Under the pieces are notes generated by a model. It was given only the letters and a program-made list of their open reading frames with translations, ran no database searches and was not told the origin of the DNA. DNA of 64,000 nt from Fulvivirga ulvae (GTDB lineage: Bacteria; Bacteroidota; Bacteroidia; Cytophagales; Cyclobacteriaceae), in assembly GCF_021389975.1 (NCBI RefSeq), contig NZ_CP089981.1, positions 6,721,501-6,785,500 of the forward strand, read 5' to 3'. The position numbers and the translations under genes are program-made. Shown piece by piece: positions 8,355-18,485 of the stretch (position 1 is its first letter; each line of letters opens with the position of its first letter).

Positions 8355-11300
8355 ATGAGAAGAAATCTTTACCTAGCGTTACTCGCAATTATTGCATTTG
8401 GGGCAGTTATTTACCTGAATAACAGACCCTTAGAAACCTCGGACAAAGCCTCTAAAACGGCTAAGTACAAAAGCTCCGAAGGAGAAGGGGAAGAAAAGGC
8501 CAAAGAAAAGGACCGGCCCGATTTGGCTACAGCCCATGACTTTGAAATGACTAAGTCCCCCATTCTTGGATACCCTCCTATTTCGGAGAAAATCAAGTCT
8601 TTCAGAATCACTCAAAACCTGTTGCGTAAGAAGAGCAATGCAAAAGCCATTTCAAACGTAACATGGAATGAAAGAGGACCTAACAACGTGGGAGGTCGTA
8701 CCCGTGCACTTATGTATGACCCCAATGATGTTTCCGGAAAGAAAGTTTGGGCAGGCGCAGTTGCCGGGGGTATTTGGTTTATTGATGATATAACTGATGC
8801 AAATGCCGAATGGCAAAATGTTGATGATTTCATGAGTAACATTGCTATAAGCACTTTAGCATACGACCCTCAAAACACAACAACATTCTATGCAGGAACC
8901 GGGTTGATATTTACCAATGATGTAAAGGGTGGTGGTATCTGGAAAAGCACGGACAGCGGAATGACCTGGACGCACCTTACCAGCACGAGTCTGGAAACAT
9001 CAAGTGACTTTGAATACACACAAAAAATAATTGTGACATCAACCTCAAAACTGGTTGTAGGCACATCATCAGGTATTCAGGTATCAACAGATGGCGGAAG
9101 TTCCTGGACTGAAACACTAAACCAGGTGATCACTGACCTGGAGATAGCAAGTGATGGAACATTATATGCCAGTAACTATGCCGGCGATATATATAAGTCG
9201 ACAGACGGTGCTTCAAACTGGACCAATATTCTTACAGAAACCGGTTACAGAGTAGAGTTGGCTGTAGCCCCCTCTGACCCAAATACCGTGTATGCCGTTT
9301 CTGAGAGCCCTTCCAGTGTGAGTGTTGGATACTTCAAGAAAACCACAAACGGAGGTACCGATTGGACTGATTTGACGATACCTAAATATTCCGAACAAAA
9401 TTGCTCGGCTTCTTCTTCAGACTTCACCAGGGGTCAGGCTTTTTTTGACCTAATTCTTGGAGTTTTTCCTGATGATCCAAATAAAGTTATTGTAGGTGGC
9501 ATTGACCTGCACAGATCTGAAGATGGAGGGTCTACCTGGAAGCTTCTTTCCTACTGGACCGGCTCTTGCGCTGATTATGTGCACGCTGATCAGCACGCTA
9601 TGCTCTTTAAAGACGAGACTACCGCATTATTTGGTAATGATGGCGGTGTCTACTATTCAGATAATCTGGATGCTGAAACTCCTGAATTTCATCAGAGAAT
9701 CAATGGCTACAATACTGCCCTCTTTTATTCATGTGCTGCCACTAACGTTGAATTATCCAATACATACCTGGCAGGAGCACAGGATAATGGAACGAGTATG
9801 TTTAAGAACCTAGGCATAAACTCAACCCTGGAGGTGACCGGCGGAGATGGTGCTTTTGTGTTTATAGATCAGGATAATCCGTCAGTATTGATATCAAGCT
9901 ATGTGTATAATAATTATTACAGGTCTCTTGATGGAGGTATAACATTCCCTCAGGTGGCTTCTGACAACAACTCAACGGGTAGATTCATCAACCCTGCGGA
10001 TTATGATGATGAAGCAAACATTCTATATGCAGCTGGTAATAGCAATTCCCTCATAGCATATGAAAATATGGCTGGCACTTCAGTCAGTAAAGTTACCAAA
10101 ACTGTTGAAATAGGCGGACGAGAAATATCTCATATCAGCGTATCGCCATATACCAGTAATAAAATTTTTGTTGGCAATGACAGAGGAGGGGTATACAGTA
10201 TTGCTTCGGCCAACAGTTCGCCTGTAGTAACTGAAATAGATGGGAATGCTTTGCCTGAAGGGTATGTTTCATGTATCGAAATCGGTGAGTCTGATAATCA
10301 TTTATTGGTTATACTTTCTAATTATGATGTAAATTCTGTGTGGGAAACCAAGAACGGTGGTCAGACATGGGTAAGCAAAGAAGGAAATTTACCAAACATG
10401 CCAATCAGGTGGGCCCTGTTTAATCCGGATAACAGAAAGCAAGTATTGGTAGCAACAGAGTTTGGAATTTGGTCTACTGATGATATAACAGCGTCCAGCC
10501 CGGAGTGGGAACCTACCGTAGAAGGCCTCGCCAACGTGAAGTGTAATATGCTTCAATACAGAGAGGCTGACCAACAGGTAATCGTTGCAACGTTTGGACG
10601 AGGACTGTTTACTACCAATGTATTCAGCAAAAACACATATGTTGACTTTCAGGCCAGTAATACATTTACATATATTGGAAAAGACATCACCTTTAACAAC
10701 TACACCACTGGCAATGCTGCCGATTATTTGTGGGACTTTGGAGATGGTAACACCAGCACGGAAGGTAGCCCGACACATAGCTATAGCGCCCCGGGAACAT
10801 ACACCGTTAGGCTACTGGCTAACTCAGGTGCAAATCAGAATGTCAAAACAAACTATATTACCATACTTCCCAATAGAGAAGGTGACTACTCACTGGCAGA
10901 AGGCGGAAATTTTGATGCCTTTTCCGCAGATTTTGTAGCTCGTAATCTACAGGGCACTTCTTTTGAGCGCGGTAATTCCTCAGTGACTGGCAAAAATGGT
11001 ACGGCAAGTGGAGCGTTTGCATGGGTTACCGGCTTAACAGAAGCCGAATACTCAGACAATTCCACAGCATACCTGTATACACCTCATTTTGACCTTTCAA
11101 CTGCGGGTACTTACGACTTATCTTTCAAAACAAAATATCAATTTGAAGATGAGTGGGATGGTTTCATAGTTGAATATACTACTAATGGCGGAGACTCCTG
11201 GACTAAACTAAATGATACCCAGGAAGCAGGCTGGTATACAACAATTTCAGACCCACAATCAGTGTTTGGAAGTGAAGTTCCTATTTTTAGTGGAAATACC

Positions 11301-12719
11301 GGAGGCAGCTTTGTAACCATGAATACTGATGTGTCATCATTAAGTGGAAGTGGTTATGTAGGTTTCAGGTTTGCATTTAAAACTGACGCTGCTACTGTCG
11401 ATGTAGGTATGGCCATTGATGATTTTGTTTTGAGCGGCCCTCAAACTAATGCAATTCCTGATTTTACCCGCAATCCTGCAGGTTCAGGTCTTTGTGAAAA
11501 TTCAACAATTACCTTCTATGATAACTCTCAGGGATCAATTTCGTCATACTCCTGGGATTTTGGCTCCGGAGCTTCTCCGGCAACTGCCACAGGTAGAGGC
11601 CCTCATGAAGTAACCTACGCTACATCAGGAACTAAGGATGTAAGCCTGACTGTTCAGGGAGAGCTAAATGGCGCGCAGGTTGAAACTAAAAATGCATATA
11701 TCTCTATTGCAACGAACACTGTTCAGGAAAAAACAGTTACCGCAGGCAGCGCAGATTTATGTATGAATGAAATAGGTTTGGTAATCGTCAATGACAGCGA
11801 CGCAGGCTATACATATCAACTTTTTAATGCTACAGACAACTCTCCTGCTGGCCCTAAAACTGAAGGAAACGGGGCTAATCTGGAGTTAGAAACTGGCATT
11901 TTGCTTGAACCAACGACATTCTATGTTGAGGTAAAAGATCTGAACTCTTCTTGTTCTGCAATTCTTTCTGATCAGCCGGAAGTAAACGTATTACCACCGA
12001 CCTTCAGAGAAGTAACATTGGAAGATGCCAATATATGTGCTGAAAATTCTATCAATATTACAGTTGAGAATTCGGAAGCCGGAGTAGTTTACAGGATCTT
12101 TAATGTAACCACTTCTGAAGTTTTCAGTGATGACTTTACAGGAAACGGAGAAAACTTAGTTCTTACGTCTTATCCTGTGACCGACACTATTGATATTGAG
12201 GTAACAGGAGAACTGGGTAGCTGTAATGTTTCTTTCACGTCAATTAAAATTGAACCAAGAGCTATACCCGAATCTACTATAACTGAAAGCGGAGGTGTTC
12301 TGGCTGCATCAGAAGGAGAAAGCTACCAATGGTACCTGAATGGCAAAATAATCCTGGGAGCAAACAAGAAAACTTACTCTCCTCGTGAGTTGGGTGACTA
12401 CACTGTTAAAATAACCTCAAATGGATGTTCAGTCGTTTCTGAGCCTTACAGCGCTACTGTACTTGGCCTGGAAGACCTGCTCAAATCTGGCGACCTGAAT
12501 GTATTCCCTAATCCTACTTCGGGTGTATTGAACATTAAGCAAGATGGCAGATTTAACAGGATGACCATTTATAACCTCATGGGACAGGTGGTTCTGACTA
12601 AGGATATCATTTTCCACAATGAAGTAGTTACACTTTCTTTCTTACAACCAGGTCAGTATATATTAGAGCTGACAGGAAAATCAGAAAGTGTTAAAGTGAA
12701 TATTCAGAAACATAGATAA
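8355..12719 (+). CDS. Large secreted multidomain protein with BNR-like propeller, PKD domains and T9SS sorting domain
   Basis: 1454 residues from ATG 8355. An N-terminal hydrophobic helix (YLALLAIIAFGAVIYL) acts as signal. Residues about 90-770 carry repeated BNR/sortilin-like blades (GGIWKSTDSGMTWTHL, GGSSWTETL, GGSTWKLLSYW, GGQTWVSKEG). PKD-like domains lie near 785-835 (FGDGNTSTEGSPTHSY) and 1035-1115 (YSWDFGSGASP). A jelly-roll/MAM-like segment sits between them, and an Ig-like segment with YQWYLNGK lies near 1310. The last 75 residues, starting at LNVFPNPTSGVLNI, are a type A T9SS sorting domain, so the protein is exported by the type IX system and probably attached to the cell surface. 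The role could be adhesion or glycan/protein binding; no catalytic motif was recognised. Confidence 0.88.
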   Translation: MRRNLYLALLAIIAFGAVIYLNNRPLETSDKASKTAKYKSSEGEGEEKAKEKDRPDLATAHDFEMTKSPILGYPPISEKIKSFRITQNLLRKKSNAKAISNVTWNERGPNNVGGRTRALMYDPNDVSGKKVWAGAVAGGIWFIDDITDANAEWQNVDDFMSNIAISTLAYDPQNTTTFYAGTGLIFTNDVKGGGIWKSTDSGMTWTHLTSTSLETSSDFEYTQKIIVTSTSKLVVGTSSGIQVSTDGGSSWTETLNQVITDLEIASDGTLYASNYAGDIYKSTDGASNWTNILTETGYRVELAVAPSDPNTVYAVSESPSSVSVGYFKKTTNGGTDWTDLTIPKYSEQNCSASSSDFTRGQAFFDLILGVFPDDPNKVIVGGIDLHRSEDGGSTWKLLSYWTGSCADYVHADQHAMLFKDETTALFGNDGGVYYSDNLDAETPEFHQRINGYNTALFYSCAATNVELSNTYLAGAQDNGTSMFKNLGINSTLEVTGGDGAFVFIDQDNPSVLISSYVYNNYYRSLDGGITFPQVASDNNSTGRFINPADYDDEANILYAAGNSNSLIAYENMAGTSVSKVTKTVEIGGREISHISVSPYTSNKIFVGNDRGGVYSIASANSSPVVTEIDGNALPEGYVSCIEIGESDNHLLVILSNYDVNSVWETKNGGQTWVSKEGNLPNMPIRWALFNPDNRKQVLVATEFGIWSTDDITASSPEWEPTVEGLANVKCNMLQYREADQQVIVATFGRGLFTTNVFSKNTYVDFQASNTFTYIGKDITFNNYTTGNAADYLWDFGDGNTSTEGSPTHSYSAPGTYTVRLLANSGANQNVKTNYITILPNREGDYSLAEGGNFDAFSADFVARNLQGTSFERGNSSVTGKNGTASGAFAWVTGLTEAEYSDNSTAYLYTPHFDLSTAGTYDLSFKTKYQFEDEWDGFIVEYTTNGGDSWTKLNDTQEAGWYTTISDPQSVFGSEVPIFSGNTGGSFVTMNTDVSSLSGSGYVGFRFAFKTDAATVDVGMAIDDFVLSGPQTNAIPDFTRNPAGSGLCENSTITFYDNSQGSISSYSWDFGSGASPATATGRGPHEVTYATSGTKDVSLTVQGELNGAQVETKNAYISIATNTVQEKTVTAGSADLCMNEIGLVIVNDSDAGYTYQLFNATDNSPAGPKTEGNGANLELETGILLEPTTFYVEVKDLNSSCSAILSDQPEVNVLPPTFREVTLEDANICAENSINITVENSEAGVVYRIFNVTTSEVFSDDFTGNGENLVLTSYPVTDTIDIEVTGELGSCNVSFTSIKIEPRAIPESTITESGGVLAASEGESYQWYLNGKIILGANKKTYSPRELGDYTVKITSNGCSVVSEPYSATVLGLEDLLKSGDLNVFPNPTSGVLNIKQDGRFNRMTIYNLMGQVVLTKDIIFHNEVVTLSFLQPGQYILELTGKSESVKVNIQKHR

Positions 12720-13129
12720 TGAAGATCATAAACAGCTTAATCATATTTGGACTTGTGTTTTCCCTGGCTTGTGTCAATGGGAAAACACAATCTTCAAATT
12801 ACAAATCAGTATCTGAGGAGAAGCTTAGTGGCAAAATTGAACACATTTTCAGTCCTGATTCTTCATACGTACTTAGTTATGTGGAGACTAAAGGAACGGC
12901 CAAACAGCCTCAGAATAACATTAAGTATATTGTACATGAGCTCAAAACTGACCAGGTAGTATATGAAGATGCTCTGGATAATGGTTCTGTAAGCTTTTAT
13001 AACGACCATGCAATTAAGATTGTTTTGATTCCCGGAATTATGCGGGAGAGTCAGAGCCAGGACGATTTTACTTATGTGTACGATTTAAAAACCAGGGAAA
13101 AGAAAACTCTGACTGAACTAAAAAATTAA
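12719..13129 (+). CDS. Putative lipoprotein of unknown function
   Basis: 136 residues. The start ATG overlaps the stop of the large T9SS cargo gene by one base (TAATG), so the two are translationally coupled. The N-terminus MKIINSLIIFGLVFSLACVN has a lipobox-like LAC, suggesting a lipid-anchored protein. The mature part looks like one or two beta blades (HIFSPDSSYVLSYVET, YIVHELKTDQVVYED, YVYDLKTREKKTL), reminiscent of WD40/TolB-like strands. I do not recognise the family. Coupling suggests it assists or anchors the large secreted protein (inference). Confidence 0.7.
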   Translation: MKIINSLIIFGLVFSLACVNGKTQSSNYKSVSEEKLSGKIEHIFSPDSSYVLSYVETKGTAKQPQNNIKYIVHELKTDQVVYEDALDNGSVSFYNDHAIKIVLIPGIMRESQSQDDFTYVYDLKTREKKTLTELKN

Positions 13130-13132
13130 AAT

Positions 13133-13161
13133 AAAAAGAGCGTCGAAAGGCGCTCTTTTTT
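13133..13161 (+). terminator. Intrinsic terminator of the T9SS cargo operon
   Basis: AAAAAGAGCG, TCGAAAGG, CGCTCTTTTTT: a stem of about 10 bp with a T run, three bases after the stop of the lipoprotein gene. Confidence 0.88.
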
Positions 13162-13175
13162 AGTAATATCGCTTA

Positions 13176-14687
13176 ATGCTATCTAAAACTCAGCAAAAAG
13201 CAACCCTCATTGCAACTATTCTGGCCTCAAGCATGGCTTTTATAGATTCTACTGCACTTAATGTAGCTCTCCCTGCCTTACAAAGCGATCTCAATATGAA
13301 AGGATCCTCCCTCCTATGGGTAATTAACAGCTATGCGCTGTTATTATCTGCATTGCTTCTCACGGGAGGCTCTATGGGTGACCGATACGGACGAAAAAAG
13401 ATTTTCATAACAGGTATTTCTATATTCTCGGTAGCCTCGATACTCTGCGGGCTATCATCGTCAGCCATGATGCTGATCCTGTCACGAAGTCTGCAAGGGA
13501 TTGGCGGTGCCTTAATGGTGCCCGGAAGCCTATCGATAATCTCTGCTCTATTCCCCAAGGATACGCGGGGTAAAGCAATCGGAACATGGTCTATGTTTAG
13601 TGCTATGACGACCGTGTTCGGTCCGGCACTCGGCGGCTGGCTAGCAGGCATGGGGCTTTGGAGACTGGTATTCTTTATCAATATTCCATTAGCCATTATT
13701 ACATTGTTCTTTTTAAGAAATGTCCCCGAAAATAAAGATCCTGATGCTAAAAAAACTGATAGGCCAGGAGCTCTTTTAGCCACACTGTCATTAGCTGGTC
13801 TGACCTATGGATTCATCGAAGCACCAAACCATGGTTTCAGTAACCCCCAGATTTACATCACGCTGACAGCAGGAATCGTTTTACTTTTTGCATTTATACT
13901 TCGTGAAAAGAAGACAAACAGTCCAATGATGCCCTTGTCTCTGTTCAAATCCAAAACTTTCGGCAGCACCAATGCAGTCACTCTATTTATCTATGCTGCA
14001 TTGGGAGGCTTTTTGTTCTTTTTTCCTTTAAACCTGATCCAGGTTCAGGGCTACCCTGCTGAGATAGCCGGATTGGTTATGCTACCATTCGGTCTGCTAA
14101 TAGCTTTTCTATCAAGATGGTCCGGACAGCTAGCTGATAAATTTGGAGCCAGACCGCTGGTAGTTGTTGGATCAATGCTTAATGCCATAGGTTTCTTTTT
14201 GTTTTCTTTACCAGGGCTTACAGCAGGCCCTTCGGATTTCTGGGTTACTTTTTTTCCTGCCATACTTACTATAGGCGTGGGCATGGGGTTAACGGTTGCT
14301 CCTCTGACTACAGCAGTGATGAATGCAGTGCCTCAAAATAAAACCGGATCAGCTTCGGGTATAAATAATACTATTGCCAGAACAGCAGGTGTACTCGCCA
14401 TTGCCATTATGGGTGCTTTTGGAGTTATTACCTTTAAAGCCAGCTTTCAGGAGAACACCAGGCATTTAGAACTCTCTGAGAGTCTTCAAAAAGACTTAAA
14501 TAAAGAAATCAATAAGCTTGCTGAAGCGCAACCTCCCGAAGGTACAACCAACGAGCAAAAGCAAGATATTAATATGGCAATTAAGCTGTCATTCGTAGAA
14601 ACTTTCAGGCAATCAGCGCTTATAGCAAGTATCTTAGCAGGGTTAAGCGTTTTTACAGCTTATGCCTTTATCACTAAAAAGTACTAA
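13176..14687 (+). CDS. MFS transporter, DHA2 (14-TM) drug:proton antiporter family
   Basis: 503 residues with about 14 membrane segments. The N-terminal DHA2 pattern MAFIDSTALNVALPALQSDL, motif A-type GGSMGDRYGRKKIF and motif C-type TVFGPALGGWLAG are present. The group (QacA/EmrB-like) exports toxic compounds using the proton gradient; the substrate is unknown. A long charged stretch near residues 425-465 (SESLQKDLNKEINKLAEAQ) sits before the last helix, as in EmrB-like members. It begins 15 bases after a terminator, and the next gene follows after 33 bases, so MFS plus the SnoaL-like gene may form an operon. Confidence 0.9.
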   Translation: MLSKTQQKATLIATILASSMAFIDSTALNVALPALQSDLNMKGSSLLWVINSYALLLSALLLTGGSMGDRYGRKKIFITGISIFSVASILCGLSSSAMMLILSRSLQGIGGALMVPGSLSIISALFPKDTRGKAIGTWSMFSAMTTVFGPALGGWLAGMGLWRLVFFINIPLAIITLFFLRNVPENKDPDAKKTDRPGALLATLSLAGLTYGFIEAPNHGFSNPQIYITLTAGIVLLFAFILREKKTNSPMMPLSLFKSKTFGSTNAVTLFIYAALGGFLFFFPLNLIQVQGYPAEIAGLVMLPFGLLIAFLSRWSGQLADKFGARPLVVVGSMLNAIGFFLFSLPGLTAGPSDFWVTFFPAILTIGVGMGLTVAPLTTAVMNAVPQNKTGSASGINNTIARTAGVLAIAIMGAFGVITFKASFQENTRHLELSESLQKDLNKEINKLAEAQPPEGTTNEQKQDINMAIKLSFVETFRQSALIASILAGLSVFTAYAFITKKY

Positions 14688-14720
14688 ATTAAGATCAACA
14701 GAAATAAACTTATCCCCCAT

Positions 14721-15179
14721 ATGAAAAAAATCATCATTATTATTCTTCTAGGTTTTTCGCTCACGGTACAGGCACAAGAGAAAGAACCTGTTAATAACTT
14801 TCTGGATCATTGGCACAAAGCTGCTGCAGAAGCCAATGCCGACATCTTCTTTGGCAGCATAGCAGAAGATGGTATTTATATTGGAACTGATGCAACCGAA
14901 CGATGGGATAAGGAATCCTTTTGGGCTTTCTCAAAGCCATATTTTGAAAGAGGAAAAGCCTGGGATTTCAAACCCTACGACCGGCAGCTACACTTTTCCA
15001 AAGATGGAAAAATAGCCTGGTTCTCTGAGCTACTGGAAACGTGGATGGGAGTATGCCGGGGATCAGGAGTTTTGCGGAAGTCAAAAGATGGCTGGAAAAT
15101 CATGCAATATCACTTGTCAGTAACTGTGCCTAATGAAGATATTCAGGACTTTATTCAGTTAATTAACCAAGAAAAATAA
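14721..15179 (+). CDS. Secreted SnoaL/NTF2-like protein
   Basis: 152 residues, with signal peptide MKKIIIIILLGFSLTVQAQ. The mature part has the alpha+beta cone pattern of NTF2-like proteins (NFLDHWHKAAAEANADIFFG, AEDGIYIGTDATERWDKESFW, KIAWFSELLETW, and a final strand WKIMQYHLSVTVPNED). This is the SnoaL_3-like group, common in Bacteroidota as periplasmic or secreted proteins of unknown role. No catalytic residue can be assigned. It follows the MFS exporter on the same strand after 33 bases. Confidence 0.8.
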   Translation: MKKIIIIILLGFSLTVQAQEKEPVNNFLDHWHKAAAEANADIFFGSIAEDGIYIGTDATERWDKESFWAFSKPYFERGKAWDFKPYDRQLHFSKDGKIAWFSELLETWMGVCRGSGVLRKSKDGWKIMQYHLSVTVPNEDIQDFIQLINQEK

Positions 15180-15380
15180 TTACAGGGAGATTCAGGTAAA
15201 AACTTACATTCGACATCAAACTTCTTCTATCCTTACAATCTTAAAAAAACACCATTTTACTGGTTACAATTTAAGTTTTATTTGTATATTATACTGAACA
15301 GCGTGTAATATTCATTTTTTTGAATTGACATCTTAATGAAAATATTACAAATTGCCTTTATAGCAAAAAAGTAGATCAAA

Positions 15381-16202
15381 ATGTGTGTTGTAGAGTTGGT
15401 CAGGTTAAGGGTTATTTGCTTTGGTTTATTCTTATTGCTTCTGGCTTTTTCGCCAGATGTAGATGGACAGAGAAAGAAAAGTAAACACACCAAAGCATTT
15501 TATAAGAATCGTTATACCCCTGCAAAGAAAGCAGATAAGCAATGTTTTCAGTTATTCAAAAAGAAGTACAATAAACCTAAGCATAAGGATAATCAGTCTT
15601 TTCTGGCCTCATTATTTGGCACTCCTAAATCCAAATCAAAACCAATGGCAGAAGTTGATCCCGATGATACGCCACCACCCATAAAGCCAAAACCACAACC
15701 TGTAGTAAAAAAAGAACCTGAAGAGAAGCCTTTCGAAGAACAAACCATTGCTGAGAAACATGCTAAGGAGGATCAGGTATTGGAAAGAAACAACATCCCA
15801 AAACCTACGTCAGCAAAGCATGAAGAGATTAGAAAAAAGGTAGAAAGAAGCCTTCAGAATCACAAAGATGGCGAACCAATAGAACTCGATCCGCTATACT
15901 TCATTTTCGATGATGCAGAGTTTTCTGTGGTTGATATGGAGCCGTTTTTAGTGGCAGTAGAATATGCACTTCAAGGTAGAATGATCCTCATAGAAGGACA
16001 TACCGATAGCCATGGCCGGGATGAATACAACGTGAAGCTTTCTATACAAAGGGTTGAAAAAATCAGGGAGCTCATGCATGACATGGGGGTTCCTGATGAC
16101 AGGATCTCGGTGGTTGGCTATGGTGAAGAAAAATCTGAACACGATAACACCACGGTAGAAGGGCGTCAGAAAAACAGAAGGGTTGACTTCAAAGTATTCT
16201 AG
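15381..16202 (+). CDS. OmpA-family peptidoglycan-binding protein
   Basis: 273 residues. A hydrophobic N-terminus (VICFGLFLLLLAFSPDVDGQ) is the export signal, followed by a basic, proline-rich region (KPKPQPVVKKEPEEKP) of about 120 residues. The C-terminal OmpA domain starts near residue 165 and carries the diaminopimelate-binding features: EGHTDSHGRDEYNVKLS, QRVEKIRELM, VVGYGEE and NRRVDFKVF. It probably links the outer membrane or a surface complex to the cell wall. No beta-barrel is present. A possible start at MCVVELVRL is used; the exact start is uncertain. It stands alone between non-coding gaps. Confidence 0.88.
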   Translation: MCVVELVRLRVICFGLFLLLLAFSPDVDGQRKKSKHTKAFYKNRYTPAKKADKQCFQLFKKKYNKPKHKDNQSFLASLFGTPKSKSKPMAEVDPDDTPPPIKPKPQPVVKKEPEEKPFEEQTIAEKHAKEDQVLERNNIPKPTSAKHEEIRKKVERSLQNHKDGEPIELDPLYFIFDDAEFSVVDMEPFLVAVEYALQGRMILIEGHTDSHGRDEYNVKLSIQRVEKIRELMHDMGVPDDRISVVGYGEEKSEHDNTTVEGRQKNRRVDFKVF

Positions 16203-16324
16203 GTACTTTGTCGAATATGCAGTGCTTTTCATGCAATAATTATCATCTTTCAACGCTTAATAAAGAATAAGTAATTTCATGTCTATGGCTGACTTATATT
16301 GTTAAGATGATTTAGCTTTACATT

Positions 16325-17521
16325 ATGAATTTCAGTCATTCGGTCTTCCTTAAACATATTGCTCAAACTACAGGACACCCATTCTTAATAGACGTTGAAC
16401 GAGCCGAAGGGCTTTATCTCTACAGCCCTGATGGCAAACGTTATATGGATCTAATTTCCGGAGTAGGTGTAAGCAATATTGGGCACAGGCATCCTTACGT
16501 TGTAAACGCCATCAAAGAGCAGCTGGATAAACACCTGCATGTAATGGTGTATGGTGAGTTTGTCCAATCTTCACCTAACGAATTGGCAGAAAAACTGACG
16601 AAGTTGTTACCTGACAATTTGAATTGCTGCTATTTTACTAACAGTGGCACCGAGGCCAACGAAGGCGCCTTAAAACTAGCCAAGCGGTATACAGGAAGGA
16701 CCGAGATCATCACTTGTCGAAGATCTTACCACGGAAGCACTCATGGCTCTTTAAGTGTGTCTGGAAATGAGGTGAAAAAATATGCTTTCAGGCCGTTATT
16801 GCCGGAAGTAAGGTTTATAGACTTCAATAGTATCACTGATCTGGATAACATCACTACTAAAACAGCTTGTGTTATTATAGAAACTATTCAAGGAGACGCG
16901 GGGGTAAGGATTCCGTCTGCCAAGTACATGCAGGCTTTAAGAGCAAAATGCAACGAAACAGGTACTCTCCTTATTTTCGATGAAATACAAACCGGGATCG
17001 GCAGAACCGGGAAGTTATTTGCATTTGAGCATTTTGATGTTGTTCCCGATATACTAACTTCTGCCAAAGCTCTCGGGGGAGGTTTGCCAATTGGCACGTT
17101 CGTTTCATCTTACGAAATTATGCAGTGCCTGACACATAACCCAATGCTAGGCCATATCACCACTTTTGGAGGGAATCCGGTGTGCTGTGCCGCTGCACTC
17201 GCTACCCTCAATGTTATTGAAGATGAGGGGCTGCTCGATAACGTTGACGGCAAAGGACTGCTTTTCGAGCAGCTACTTCAACATGAAAGGATCAAAGAGA
17301 TCAGGCGTAAGGGACTTCTCTTTGCGTTTGAGTTTGAAACCAGTGAGGAGGTAGCATTCATAGTACAGGAGTGCTTAAAAAATGGGGTCATCTGTTTTTG
17401 GTTCCTATCCTGCCCCAACAGCTTCAGAATTGCACCTCCTATAAACATCTCAAATGACGAGATACAGGAAGCATGTAAAATTATAATTGATGCTATAAAT
17501 CAACTGGATAACCACCACTAA
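16325..17521 (+). CDS. Class III PLP-dependent aminotransferase
   Basis: 398 residues. Fold type I aminotransferase of the acetylornithine/GABA group: YFTNSGTEANEGALKLAKRY, the aspartate that holds the pyridine nitrogen in LLIFDEIQTGIGRTG, and the Schiff-base lysine in TSAKALGGGLPIG (about residue 249). Substrate cannot be fixed. The local context has no arginine or lysine pathway genes, and FWFLSCPNSFRIAPP near the end differs from standard ArgD. It belongs to the broad group annotated as aspartate aminotransferase family. It is convergent with the arsC-like gene (9-base gap). Confidence 0.88.
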   Translation: MNFSHSVFLKHIAQTTGHPFLIDVERAEGLYLYSPDGKRYMDLISGVGVSNIGHRHPYVVNAIKEQLDKHLHVMVYGEFVQSSPNELAEKLTKLLPDNLNCCYFTNSGTEANEGALKLAKRYTGRTEIITCRRSYHGSTHGSLSVSGNEVKKYAFRPLLPEVRFIDFNSITDLDNITTKTACVIIETIQGDAGVRIPSAKYMQALRAKCNETGTLLIFDEIQTGIGRTGKLFAFEHFDVVPDILTSAKALGGGLPIGTFVSSYEIMQCLTHNPMLGHITTFGGNPVCCAAALATLNVIEDEGLLDNVDGKGLLFEQLLQHERIKEIRRKGLLFAFEFETSEEVAFIVQECLKNGVICFWFLSCPNSFRIAPPINISNDEIQEACKIIIDAINQLDNHH

Positions 17522-17529
17522 AGAGATGG

Positions 17530-17871
17530 TCAGAGCAAATCTTTTACATTTTCGGGAGGACGGCCTATAACAGCGGTATCACCTTTGACCACTATGGGCC
17601 TTTCAATCAGAATGGGGTTTTCTTCCATGGCATCTATCCATTCATCATCAGTAAGGCTCTTACCTTTATATTTCTCTTTGTATACAGTCTCACCCTTTCT
17701 TATTAAATCCTCAGGTTTAATACCAAGCTTTTCTACAATACGCTTTAAATCTCCCTTCGCCGGAGGTGTCTTCAGGTATTCGACTACCTCCACCATGGCC
17801 CCTGAGTCCTCAATAATATTTAAAGTCTCGCGGCTTTTACGGCATCTGGGATTATGATATATGGTCAGCAT
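17530..17871 (-). CDS. arsC: ArsC-type arsenate reductase (glutaredoxin-coupled) family
   Basis: 113 residues, typical of the family. The catalytic cysteine is in IYHNPRCRKSRETL (C10), with the arginine-rich end IERPIVVKGDTAVIGRPPE matching the substrate-binding R-R-P region. Biochemically the class reduces arsenate with glutathione and glutaredoxin, but many members (YfgD/YffB-like) have unproven roles. There is no arsenite pump or ArsR nearby, so arsenic detoxification is not supported by context. It starts 4 bases after hslV stops, on the same strand, so it is in the hslV operon. Confidence 0.85.
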   Translation of the reverse strand: MLTIYHNPRCRKSRETLNIIEDSGAMVEVVEYLKTPPAKGDLKRIVEKLGIKPEDLIRKGETVYKEKYKGKSLTDDEWIDAMEENPILIERPIVVKGDTAVIGRPPENVKDLL

Positions 17872-17875
17872 AATT

Positions 17876-18424
17876 TTAATCTTTTATGGTTTCAATTACC
17901 AGATTATGATTGGTATAGATACAGATATCAGCGGCTATATTTAAGCTCTCTCTTACAATATCCTCAGCGGACAGACCTTGTGCATGCTTTTTCAGGGCCA
18001 GAGCGGCAGATTGAGCATACATAGCTCCTGATCCTATAGCAGCAATGTTATTATCGGGTTCAAGTACATCGCCTGTTCCGGAAACTACCAGTACTTCGCT
18101 CTTGTCGGCAGTGATTAGCATGGCTTCAAGTTTCCTGAGGTAGCGATCCGTACGCCAGTCCTTAGCCAGCTCAATAGCCGCTCGTTTCATATTGCCTCCA
18201 TAACTATTCAGCTTCTCGTCAAATCTTTCAAGAAGAGTAAAGGCATCTGCAGTAGATCCGGCAAAACCAGTGACTATCTTGCCGTCCTGAAGTTTTCTGA
18301 TCTTTTTTACGTTACTTTTAGCAACGTAGTTACCCATTGTGGCTTGCCCGTCAGCACCTATTGCTACTTCTCCATTATGTATAACCGCTAATACGGTTGT
18401 TGATCTTACTTTAGTCATTCCCAT
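17876..18424 (-). CDS. hslV: ATP-dependent protease subunit HslV
   Basis: 182 residues. A proteasome-like threonine peptidase that works as a double hexamer with the HslU ATPase in the cytoplasm. The active-site threonine is the first T of STTVLAVIHNGEVAIGADG (residue 9), so a propeptide of about 8 residues (MGMTKVRS) is removed. GQATMGNYVAKSNVKKIRKL and GFAGSTADAFTLLERF are family signatures. ATG 18418 is an alternative start. hslU is not adjacent, which differs from the usual hslVU pair. It is followed by arsC, 4 bases away. Confidence 0.95.
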   Translation of the reverse strand: MGMTKVRSTTVLAVIHNGEVAIGADGQATMGNYVAKSNVKKIRKLQDGKIVTGFAGSTADAFTLLERFDEKLNSYGGNMKRAAIELAKDWRTDRYLRKLEAMLITADKSEVLVVSGTGDVLEPDNNIAAIGSGAMYAQSAALALKKHAQGLSAEDIVRESLNIAADICIYTNHNLVIETIKD

Positions 18425-18485
18425 TTTAGTGTGTTATTTAATATCAGCTCCCAGATACACAAGAGTATGAGATACTGTTTATATT

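Noticed and set aside
13176..15179. Antibiotic resistance island
   Set aside because: One DHA2 exporter and a SnoaL-like gene are common chromosomal genes; no mobility genes or base-composition change are seen there.
17530..17871. Arsenic resistance operon
   Set aside because: Only an ArsC-like gene is present, in an hslV operon; no pump or ArsR is nearby.
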